From Erpobdella octoculata (lineage: Eukaryota > Annelida > Clitellata > Hirudinida > Erpobdellidae), in contig OZ022247.1 of the NCBI GenBank assembly GCA_963978895.1, positions 22,989,371-23,053,370 of the forward strand: 64,000 nt of DNA, in the 5' to 3' direction. Of this stretch, positions 34,106-45,500 are shown piece by piece. The notes beneath the pieces are model-generated. The model did no database searches. It worked only from the letters and a program-made list of their open reading frames with translations, and was not told where the DNA came from. The position numbers and the translations under genes are program-made. Position 1 is the first letter of the stretch, and the number at the start of each line of letters is the position of its first letter.

Positions 34106-36391
34106 CTGTTGATAAATCAAAATTAAGACATTAAAAACAAGAACTTTTAAACATCAACTTTAACAACTATCAAATTATAAAATCATTTCAACGTAAAAAA
34201 ACACATAATGAAGTGAGTTCATTGAGGTCAACCAGCACATCCCTTATTTTAATCCTGGAATTTCGACTGTTATTTTGGTTTTTTAAACACTATGCAATTT
34301 AGTATCTATAAAGATATCTATCCAGGCTGTCACCTGTTGACCGTACAAGTTGCAAGTAAAACTGTGAGGGGTTATTCACCCCGCCGTCCCCCAACTATTT
34401 CACCAGAAATATTTATGAGAAAAGCAAACTTCAGAATGAAAAATATTAACCAGAATCGTCGCTTGGAAGTAGATTTCGTCGTGGAATGGTGACTGTCAAA
34501 TTGATGGTTAAAATTATTAGAAAATGATAAAGTGATTTAAAACAATGTATATATAATATTATAATACCCCGGCTGCCTTTTGGATTAAAGCCATGATTCA
34601 TGATACAATTTATTTGAATCTATATAATTCTTTTTTTTTGGTCCGGAAGAATTAACGTGTATATTAAGTTTTTTTTTCTCAAATTGTTTCATCTTGTTGA
34701 AAGCTTCCTCGTTGTTTTTACGCAAACACTTGAGAAGCTGTAGAGACACTTGAAGATAAGTATCTAGTTTCAAACCTACGTTGAGGTTGTTGTTGTATTG
34801 TTGTATGGTAAGTATCATGGTATAAACAAATATTCGTACAAACTCTTAAAGTAGCTAAAAGTTAGGAAACAGCAAGCTTAAAGGTCTGAAAACATCTTAG
34901 TCAGCATATGGACAAGGGAGATGTTCCCTGACCCCATAGTCCCCCCTGAGTGTCATAAAAAAAATTATTTTGAAGAAAAGCTTACATGGACGGGTCATGT
35001 CTACTGGTTTGGCCTTGTTTTTGTGTTTTTCGACGAAAAACTTCATGATGTCGTCGAGGCTTTCCACCCATGGTGTCTGCATTGAAAATAAAATTTTTGT
35101 TTTTATATGATGACAGTTGAAAACAACCAAACTTTTTGGAAATAGATGACAGTTCTAATTTAAGCGAGTTCGTTTAATTATAGTAAACATCGTTCTGTCA
35201 ATCATCGAGCATTTAACTCGAAGCCATTGTCAATGCGTTTGGCTTGGCCAAGTTACTAAGACATGCGAACAGGCTCTGAATGCCAGTGCAGTGTTCAGAG
35301 ATCTTTGTGTAACAAGGACGTGACAGAACAACAAGAAAATTTCTTAAAAACTGGACAACTCACCGTTTCCTGCAATTTCAGCTTGTATAATTTGCTTTTA
35401 TATTCAATGATGTAATGATGATCTTCGGTGCCACTGTAAAATATTAATTCATTTTTTAAACGTTTTTCCAAAATTCTCGATCAAAATAAACAAAAATAGA
35501 TAAATATAAAAAAAACTAGTCTAAATTTTATGTGTCGCGACAGGTGCTAAGGCGTTTGCCTATACACTTGAAAGTCGGCGGTTAGAATCCCGCCGGCGTC
35601 ACCAGCCCCCAACTCATAAGGCGTGGGTGGGCGCCTAAAAACGGCTGTTTTCTGTTTGAATTAGATCCGAAAGTGATAGAAAACAGCGGTTCGACTGTTT
35701 GATGAACAGAAGTAAAGATTTAAAAGAAAATTTATTACTGTGAGAAATAAAGATTTAAAAGAAAATCTAATACTGTGAGTCCTGCCCTGGTCTCCAGAAA
35801 GTTGACTGAACCTTCATGAACTTTGATCCTTAATATTTTTTTATAACTTTTTTTGTAAGGTTCGATATTTTGTCACTTAGACATTTTTCAAGAGTCGTTA
35901 AAGAAATTATTTTTTGACTCAGATATTTCAGCAGTGGAAGTTTTGTTTTTGTTTTTTTAAATCATTAGTCTTTGTCAGCAAACAAAATTTGTTGTGGACT
36001 CAACTCAACTCAATGCAAAAACCCTACGCTTTAAACAAAATTTATTTGTCTTAAAGTTGTTTTTAAGTTACTTAGTAGAGCCAGTTGAAACTTTATACTA
36101 ACTCATAATAGCTAAGCGCATAAGTGTTGGGTTTAGAACCAGGTCGAATGCAGCAATTTCCCAGATCCGTTCCGCTTAACCTCTTGAGCTCTTTAATTGC
36201 TTCAGATCTGTCTTTGTTGATGAAATATCTGATAAATAATAACTGATTAATTGAAAAATTAATTTAATTCATGTATTTAATGTCGTGATAAAAACTGATG
36301 ACACATTGTTCTATATTCCAATTAGATATTTCGGTTGATGATAATGATAATAGTTTTAAACAACGACTCACTGCTGTTTCAAATTGTCCAT
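32286..36391 (-). CDS. SH2-domain adaptor, upstream tandem copy (SH2 adaptor A)
   Basis: Minus-strand exons: 36372-36391 (coding part, ATG; the exon itself may extend to 36415), 36103-36228, 35364-35433, 34986-35076, 34076-34105, 33858-33905, 33612-33677, 33246-33284, 32667-32744 and 32286-32350 (TAG). The sum is 633 bp, or 210 residues plus stop. The protein begins MDNLKQQYFINKDRSEAIKE, so the SH2 domain is almost at the amino terminus. The FLVR-type strand is GNCCIRPGSKP with the phosphate-binding Arg, and betaD is EDHHYIIEYK. The domain closes with ESLDDIMKFFVEKHK. The exon pattern of the SH2 part matches adaptor B exactly (126 bp, 67-70 bp, then the next exon), proving paralogy. An SH2 domain plus several tyrosine motifs suggests a cytoplasmic signalling adaptor. 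Function is inferred and no named family is recognised. Confidence 0.75.
34585..34818 (-). other. Unassigned open frame inside adaptor A
   Basis: A 77-codon minus-strand frame containing LDTYLQVSLQLLKCLRK and EEAFNKMKQFEKKK ends at TAA. It lies between adaptor A exons and overlaps, in another frame, the possible 75-bp exon at 34780-34854. It looks helical and lysine-rich. It may be an alternative 3' exon, a leftover from another gene, or chance. Not recognised. Confidence 0.2.
35533..35780 (+). mobile_element. tRNA-derived SINE
   Basis: The head (35534-35606) is tRNA-like: GTGCTAAGGCGTTTGCC in the box-A position and GGTTAGAATCC (35580-35590) as box B, ending CGTCACCAG. A non-tRNA body follows, with a short direct duplication at about 35713-35780 (AGATTTAAAAGAAAATTTAT-type units). 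It sits in the SH2-domain intron of adaptor A, opposite to the gene. Confidence 0.55.
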
Positions 36392-36415
36392 TGATTTGAT
36401 TTGTATGAATGTTTT

Positions 36416-39400
36416 CTGTTTGGAAAAAATGTGAAAAATATATTTTATAGTGACTTGCCGAGTAAACGAGTTTTAGTGACAACTTTTAAGGCTTTCGTTG
36501 CTCGCAAAATTTCTTAAAAGCTTTTTGCCTTTTTAAGGTTGAGATAACAAAATCTAACGTTGTTTTGGTGACGATAAGTATGAACAAAACAATTGCATAA
36601 TATTTATTTTTAAAAATACTACAAATATTAAGAGGCAACCATATTCAATAATAAAATAATGGTGCATCGACACCTCTCCATTGGAAAACTGCTTACCTCT
36701 CTTGGTTCAAATCGAGAATGACTCTTCGTTGATTGGAGAATTTTAATCATCAGATCTTTGGCCAAGTAACAAACGCAAATTTTATTGTTATATTCTCCAA
36801 AATCCAGTTATTTCCACAGTTAATGGCTGTAACACAAGCAAACTAAATCGTCAACTTATTTTAACTTTTTTTTAATTTACTATTTACTTTTATCTAACTT
36901 AGCTGTATTTATAGCTATTTAGATAATCAGCTAATGCACTGAGCAGTGAGCAATTCATCATTCATATATCTTTAATATCTTCTTCACCCTTTTTTTCAGT
37001 TCACCATACAGGTGAGAACATAGCCTGCACAGCTATGAATATCGTCCTGGGCGTAGGTGCAATAGAGATTACTTAATCTCTGGTTAGTTATAAGTGTGTC
37101 TGTCTATCAGGAATGCGTTTTAATAATAGTCACTGGAAAACACATGCTCCAATTTCCTCTGCTGTTTGACCAAATGTTGACCATTTTAAGTGTACTGGTA
37201 GATGGTGACAGTATTAACCACAATTCGGGCTAGAAAGTGTGTGTGATTATTAAGAATATTAGTGGTTTCGTTTCTACCCCTCCTTGAACGGAAATAGTTG
37301 TGTATTAACAAAACCCCAATAATCTATTGTCTGTGTATGTATATATTATTGTATATGTGAGTGCAATCATGTAATAAATAGTTCTGTTAAAATTGGTAAG
37401 AAAATGTGATCGTCCATATCGACTACAGTTAAAATGTACCAATAAAAAATCTATATTTTGTTCAAAAAGATTTTGATTTATAGATAATTTAATTGAGTTT
37501 TTGTTTGTAATTTCAAAATAATACGCAGTGTTAAAAGGTCGTCCCGGAAATATTCGTAAGTCATGCCCACAGGTACTAAGAAATAATTGACTCAGTTTGG
37601 GACACGTTTCTGATTAAATCATTGAGCGGACGCAACTCCTTAACCATCATAAGAACCAGGCTGGATATTCCGTCTAACTCATCTAGTCACATTGAATGGA
37701 CGTAAATTTGAACAATCGAAGTTTGTACAGACAGCCTGAGAAAGCGAGCGTTAGGTTTGAAAAGACTGCCGCGTTTTTCGTAAAAGGGAAGGGAAAGCAA
37801 AATGATTGAAAAGGACAAAACACGCTTGTCACGCACGCTCGTGATCGACGCAAAAGTTTACTTTTAAAATTTCCAATTTATTAAAGCGCGAAATAATAAT
37901 TTTGAGACCGTCTTTAGAGTTGAATGTAAAGTCACTAAAGAGTATTATCGTATTGAAGAGACACGGTTTTCACACAGCTGATAGCTACAACAGATGATAT
38001 CTTATACAGTTTCTTTCCCAATTTCTATAAAATAAATGTAAAAAAATTAAAAGATTTAAAGAAAGCCAATGCAGAGGCACTAAAGAGTATCATTACATTA
38101 AAGGAACAGTTTTCCCACAGCTAATAACTGCAATAAGATACTTAATTTATATAATTTGCATGGCTCTCTACAACATATGATATCTTTTAAAGTCTCTTTC
38201 CCAGACAATAGATAAATTTAATAAAAAAGACAGAATAAATTAATATTTTTAGTTTATCCAGCAACGAGTCCCACGTGATATCAATGACGAATGAGAGCCG
38301 AAGAGGTTCATCTTCGAAACGCTCATCTGCTAACAAGCTTCTGCCATCTTAGATCCGGTTGAATGAAACATTGCCTGAGAATGTTCGTCGCTGTATAAAT
38401 TTTAAACGGTTTAAAACCAGCCGGTTATTGTAGGTATTGAATTGATAAGTAATGAGAAGCTTCATCCCGAAGGTTCAATTTGTATGAAATTCTAGGTAAA
38501 CAAGCATGATTATCTTATTAGAACCTACTGACCAATTCCTTCAAATATAAATTGTGATTCATTGAAGAAATCCAGTTAGAAAACTGACATATGATTATAA
38601 TAACCAGTTAGTGGTTGCTTGTAACAACATTCATGCAAAATCCCAAAGTGTTAACACCCTACCGATGACTATAACATGAATAACTATAGCTTGAATTTTT
38701 TATCATACTTCATCAAAACAATAAAAAAACATTGAAATATGACTTAAAATATAAATAAATTATATAATTTTTGGAAGTGCTCTTTAGCATTTTTGTAAAT
38801 AGTCGTAGAATTCCCATTTTCCTAGAGAAGACAAGGTCAAGATGCAAACTTTTTTTTAATTTGAAGACCGCGGAGAGGCGGGAGAAGGTTGAAATAAATG
38901 TCATATTTTTCCTGAACGCTAAGCAAATTTTGTCGATGATCGGGTCGGGGTAGTAAGGTATATGTTATTTTCATAAAAATTTATGTTAAGATATAATATT
39001 TCACTTTTTCAGGAAAGGTAAACAATTTTTTCGGAAGGAAATGATTTAGTCTGGGGCAGCTTGCCCAGTCACCCAGCGCTTATTCGGACTTGCTCATCGT
39101 GTCCGCATTACTCCGCATGTTTGTTAACGCCTTAAATATAAAAACGTAAAAATTTATTATAAAGGAAAACGTTTACTATGATTTTATAACAAGTTATTGA
39201 AAGACGTGTCATACAATTAAGATGAATTTAAATTTAAATTTTTAGTTCTCAATTCAATACAGCTATTTTTGACTATTAAACAAATAAAATTACTGATTTT
39301 TATTTATTTTATTAATTTAAGTTATTATCATCAACAAAACTTATATTTGAATTTAGTTTAGTGTTTATTTTGTAAATGCAACTTTTATTATCGTTTTTGT

Positions 39401-39529
39401 CTATAATATTTATGTTAGATTTATCTATGCTTTTGTTATTTCACGCATGTCTTTGCGGCTTGCGGTGATTTCGTCCACAGAATAAATTGGCTTAAGGCTT
39501 AACGTAACGTTTTATTCACATTTTATCAG
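36416..39529. other. Intergenic region between adaptor A and SF3B3
   Basis: Upstream flank of adaptor A (minus strand) and of SF3B3 (plus strand), which are divergently transcribed. It contains a diverged two-copy repeat (37925-38215). No other gene was supported and no core promoter element can be assigned with confidence. Confidence 0.5.
37925..38215. repeat. Diverged direct duplication, about 155 bp period
   Basis: Copies near 37930-38035 and 38085-38215 share ACTAAAGAGTATTA/ATCAT, CACAGCTAATAACTGCAA-like and ATGATATCTT...TCTTTCCCA segments in the same order with many substitutions. Confidence 0.7.
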
Positions 39530-39544
39530 CAACGCATACGAAAA
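39521..39544 (+). promoter_or_regulatory. 3' splice-site-like sequence just upstream of the SF3B3 start codon
   Basis: A pyrimidine-rich stretch ends TTTTATCAG at 39529, 15 bases before the ATG at 39545. This would be the acceptor of a 5'-UTR intron, or a trans-splice acceptor if the organism uses a spliced leader. The sequence alone cannot tell which. Confidence 0.45.
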
Positions 39545-42500
39545 ATGTACTTATACAACCTCACTCTTCAAAAATCTGGCAACATCGCTCAAGCTATACA
39601 CGGAAACTTTTCCGGTGCAAAGCAACAAGAGATAGTTGTCGCTAAAGGCAAAACACTCGAAATCTACCGGGTTGATCCGACTAGTGGAAAGGTGCGTTAA
39701 TACTCAGTAACGTCCTATTTCACATACTCATTGATAGGCCTTTGATATGATAGTCGATCTTGCTATGACTGTTTCCTATGTGTTGTATTTGTTATACCAA
39801 TCACAAATATCTATTGACAGTGCGACACCAAAATCAATTTAAAATGACTGTAGATGACAAATTTTTTAAGCATAACTTAGCCCTTTTCATAACCATTTCT
39901 ATTTCGGAAGTTTTTGTGTCTCGATATAGATATTTGACGTCTTATTGTCACTTTCATTTAATCCCAAGGGCTATGCACAATCTAAATATTTTGTCACATT
40001 AGAATCTAATCCTAATGAGTGCACTGTCAATTGATCATGATAACTTTTTATACATTTACAATGGATTATTAGATGATCTTTCACTTTAGAGAAAGAATTT
40101 AGTTTTGCTATAAAACAACAAAATATTATGATGAAATGAATGTCCCCAACTTTGACCCTCATTATTACTCAATATAGTGTGATTGATATGTTTTGTTAGC
40201 TGTTTAATAATAATAGTAGAAGAAAATCATTATAAATATTATAAGGAAACAGTTTCTTAACATTGAAAACCAGTTAGAGTTACAGGCTGAAAATATTTTT
40301 CTGTTCATTCTTCAGATTTACTAAAAAATTTTTTTATTTAAATCTTAAACGACTAAATTTATTGCATACTAGGTTTTGTGTGTCGATTTATTCCTTTTAT
40401 TCGATTCTATTGCTTTACTATTTTCTTTCTTGAATTCTTTTAAGCTTGAAAAAAAACTTGTAGCACAGGGAAACACTGGTTTTTCTTATTTCTTCACCAT
40501 AATCCATCAACTTTTACATTGATTAAATATAACTTCTTTTTTTCAATTTCTTCATTTGTCAAAATTAGAGCTATGCTCGATTAATCGAGCCGATTATTGC
40601 CGTGACCGGCAAGGCAAAAATAATCGGTGCTGATGAATAAAAATAATTGGTGTCATAATCGGCATCGGCAATTTTAATCATCGGCTATACTCAGTATCGG
40701 CGTAATCGGCAAAAAGCTATATCGGAACAGTTCTAGTTAAAATTCTTTAAAACCTTTATCTTGTTTATAAATTTCATTGTGTTTCACTCTGCATTCCGAT
40801 GTTTAACTTGAGCAGATACGCTCTCAAAGTAACAATAGAATTAGTTTTGTTTTACATAACTTTTTTTTTAACCATTTTCTACTTTTATTACTTCAATGCT
40901 GAGTTTAATCGGCCAATAGTCTGCACGAGTTTCATTGAAAACAATTTTTTTCTCTAAAGTGAATAACTAATCTGTCATCCTGTTATGCATAACTAGAAAA
41001 CTAGATAAATTTCTTGAAAATATTAGAAAAACATCAATCTGAATAGAGTTCTTATAATTTACATTTAATAACATGTTCAAATATTTTTTAATCAACGTGC
41101 AGATTCACTCCCTGGTGAGCGAGGAAGTTTTTGGGATCATCAGGTGCCTCATTCCCTTTCGTCTGACCGGCGGAACAAAAGATTTCATCGTCGTTGGAAG
41201 CGATTCAGGAAAGATCGTCATTCTCGAATATCTTCCCGCCAAAAATGCATTCTCAATCGTAAGTCTAGATGCCTTTTTGCATTTTAACATTAGTGGCGGT
41301 TTAAAGAAATTGAATTGGCACATTTGTTTTTTGGTATTCTGAATGAAAAAATTGAAATGGTTCAAAAATAAGTAAAAATAATTTTTCCATATTTCAAGAA
41401 GAACTTGTTATTTGAAAATGTGAATACTTGGCTGTTGATCTCTGATAGTAATATTATTTCATTTTCAGGTTCAGCAGGAGACATTTGGCAGAAGTGGCAT
41501 CAGAAGAATTGTTCCTGGCCAATTCCTTGCCATGGATCCAAAAGGCAGAGCTGTCATGATTGGTCAGTTGTTGTCATTTGAATATATTTATTAATTAATT
41601 TATATATTTTTTTAAGACAGTCAAGTAAATTTGCATTAAATTAGTTATTTAATTTCTCAAAAATGTTGTTGCTTAGCAAGAGTTCAATTAATTAGTTCAT
41701 TGAATATGTGTTAGTTTGAAGGTAGATAGTCTTATTATAGAATTTTTATAAGAATCTGTATAAAGCTTCACTTCTTTGTTGAAGCTTTTTTTAACATATA
41801 TGTCAAATTTTTGAGAAATGTTTTTAATTATTTTTTTTTAAACAAAATAAACAGCTGCATGCGAGAAGCAAAAACTGGTGTACATCTTGAACAGGGATAC
41901 ACAAGCTCGTCTCACCATCAGCTCTCCTCTCGAAGCTCACAAGAGTTTCACTTTCATCAATCACATCGTCGGCGTCGATGTTGGATTTGAAAATCCGACT
42001 TTTGCCTGCCTGGAATTGGAATATGAAGTATGTTATCGAACTGGAGAAAAAGCTTATCTATCTTTTATTAATTTTTTATTGTTTTGCTATACATGCTTAT
42101 ATTATTTATATATTATAATTGTTTTTTTTTACATTCTTTTCTTTCGCCCGGGCAGGAAGCAGATCTCGATCCGACCGGTGAGGCGGCGAAGAATGCTCGT
42201 CAAATGTTAACATATTACGAGCTCGATCTCGGTGTCAACCACGTTGTCAGGAAGTTCTCGGCTGTTGTCGATGACTGGAGTAACATGCTCATATCTGGTA
42301 GGTGATAAGTTATTCATGTGTGCGTGTGGGATGAGTTATGTATGTGTGGTGAGTTGTGTGTATGTGATAAAAGAGTATGAAGCATACTATCTGCAAATGT
42401 GTATCTGTCGCTTCTGTACTTGCGAGTACAGCTGATGTGTTTGAAATGTAGAGTTTGTTGTTTTTGCACTGCACATTTTTAAAATAATTTAGTCTAAAAC

Positions 42501-45500
42501 TAATTTGCGGGTCTACTAATTGTTTTATTAGTTCCGGGAGGAAGCGAGGGACCCAGCGGTGTTTTGATCTGCTCGGAAAATTACATCACGTATAAAAACT
42601 TTGGTGACCAGCCGGACATCAGGTGCCCCATACCGAGGAGGAGGGTGAGGAAGAATTTTATTTTTTTTTTATTTTCATTTATTTCATTCTGCACAGAAGT
42701 TGTTTTGCATACCATTGTAAAAGGTTTTTAATTACAAAATTTTTTTGTAATGCAACCTGTAGTGCATACAAATTTTGAGTTTTTTATTTGTCTCCTCAAA
42801 TTTGCACTTATGATTCTGAACGGTCATTGACTTGTATCTATTTTTAGAATGACCTTGATGACCCAGACAGAAACATGATTTTCATCTGCAGTGCCACCCA
42901 CAAGACGAAGACCATGTTCTTCTTCCTGGCGCAAACGGAACAGGGAGACATCTTCAAGATCACCCTTGAAACGGATGAAGACATGGTGAGTGGTTATTTA
43001 TTTTAAAGCCGATTCTGGCTGGCTATGATTACGATGATGTAAAATCAGTATATCTCTGAAAATGCCAGCCAGAGTTGAATAGTAATCGATTTATGGTTAT
43101 CGTTTATTTGGAAAATTACTGTTATAAAAAATTGATCTTTCAGGTCACAGAAATTCGACTGAGGTACTTTGATACGGTACCCGTTGCAGTCTCCATGTGC
43201 GTCTTGAAAACCGGGTTCCTCTTTGTGGCCTCAGAGTTTGGCAATCAGTGAGTCAACATTGTGGTTATTAATATTTAATTAGCTAATAACCCATTAATGG
43301 TCACTACCACACAGACGTACTAAAGTTGACGTTGCATTTTCGCAACTGTAACCGTTAATGGGTTAATAAACTTATTGAAATTAATAAAAATTAGGCAGTT
43401 ATTTTATTAAAAGAAATTACATTGAATGTGTGCTTGGTTGTTTGTGTATGTTGTTCTAGTTGTTTATTCATAATAATGTTGTATATTCTTTCAGCTACCT
43501 GTATCAGATTGCACACCTCGGAGATGATGATGATGAGCCTGAATTTAGTTCTGCTATGCCTTTAGAAGAGGGAGATACATTCTTCTTTGCCCCGAGAGCC
43601 CTGAAAAATCTCGTTCTGTTGGACGAACTCGTCAGCTTATCACCAATTCTAGGATGCCAAGTAAGCAGCGTTTATAATATTTTAAGCCATTTTTGGAAAG
43701 GAATGGTTTTTTTTGTTAGATATAACAGCTGAATGAATGTTGGTCATCAGTGATGGTTATGGTGTAGTGTATTGAAGAATTATTCAAATAAGAATAAGAA
43801 AATCTTGATTAGAAAAGTGATGTCGTGCAATTTATATATTACAGATTGGTGATCTTGCCAACGAGGATACACCGCAGCTGTACGTCATCTGTGGTCGAGG
43901 ACCCAGGTCATCGTTGAGAGTCTTGAGACATGGACTTGAGGTTAGTGAAAAGTTTTTTTTATTATATTTTTGCTGCTACAAAAGCTCAGCTGTGGCTGTT
44001 ATGTTAAAATCAATGTTTCTGATTGGTTGAAATGTATTGTTCATTTTTACAACTAACCCATAAGTCTTGTAAGATCATATAATATGTGTGTTGTTAAATT
44101 TGTTCAGTTCATTGGCAATATTTAAGATATTACTTTAGGATGGCCCAGTTTATGAATGAGCACTGGTGGTTTTTTTCTTATTTGTAAACAATTTCATTGT
44201 TTTCATAATTTCTATCTCAGGTTACAGAGATGGCTGTTTCTGAGCTTCCAAGTAACCCTAACGCCGTTTGGACCGTAAAGAAAAGAATCGACGGTTGGTT
44301 GCTTTTTTTTTATTGACCGATCTTTTATGTACATGTGCTATTATTGGTTGGTTTGCAAATCAATCAGCTGAAAGTTTTGTTATATTTTAGTTTAAATTAG
44401 TAATTAAATGGACTTGAGTCTTAAACACAAATAAAGTAGTTAGATTTATTGCAGTCCATTAATGGATAACATGAATATTTTTATTAAAACGTCTAATCTT
44501 TTATTTTTTTTAACATTTGCATGTTCTGTTTCAACCAATCAGATGAGTTTGATTCATACATCGTGGTGTCTTTCTTCAACGCCACTCTTGTTCTTTCCAT
44601 CGGAGAGACCGTTGAGGAAGTTACTGATTCTGGATTTCTTGGCACGACGCCAACTCTGTCGTGCTCTCAGCTCGGAGATGATGCTCTAGTCCAGGTTATT
44701 ATTAAATAATGACTTGATTTTCTAGACAATTAATTTTATATTAAAGATTTTGGCTTCTGATTTTTTTGAGGGTGTAAAAAAATTATTTTAACATTTCGAT
44801 AACAACTCTGAATACCAGCCGTAGCGAGAAAGTCAATAATCTACTACAGACATTTCATACTTATTTCTTTATCAGGTTTACCCCGAGGGGATCCGTCACA
44901 TTAGATCGGACAAGAGAGTAAACGAGTGGAAGGCACCCAACAAGAAGACGATAGTGAAGTGCGCAGTCAATCAGAGGCAGGTGGTTATCGCTCTCACCGG
45001 GGGAGAGCTCGTGTACTTTGAGATGGATCAGGCCGGTCAGCTCAACGAGTACACCGAACGAAAGGAGATGTCCGCGGACGTGACCTGCATGTCGTTGGGT
45101 CGTGTGCCCCACGGTGAATTGAGGTCAAGGTTTTTAGGAGTTGGACTTGCCGACAGCACTGTGAGAGTGATCTCTCTTGATCCTACTGATTGTTTGTCTC
45201 CTTTGAGTGTTCAGACACTTCCTTCTCTACCGGAATCGATTTGCATCATCGAGATGGGTAGTTCCACTGCTCCGCCAGAGAGGGGAGATCGAGACGATAG
45301 CAAGTCTCTCAGTGGACTATTTCTCAATGTTGGACTTCAAAACGGAACTCTTTTGAGAACAGTCCTCGATTCAGTAACGGGGGATCTGACGGATACGAGA
45401 GCCAGATATCTTGGTGCTAAAGCGGTCAAGTTGTTCAGAGTGACTGTTCAAGGATCAGAATCTTTGTTGGCCATGTCTAACAGGACTTGGTTAAGTTATA

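Noticed and set aside
34292..34492. 66-codon plus-strand frame in an intron of adaptor A
   Set aside because: No splice partners and no recognisable domain; antisense to a better-supported gene.
36091..36228. Adaptor A SH2 exon first read as frameshifted, because reading to a donor at GTATAA puts the next exon out of frame
   Set aside because: Using the donor GTTAGT two codons earlier restores phase 2 and gives ALSYYDGTEDHHYIIEY; the same choice (GTTAGA) works in adaptor B.
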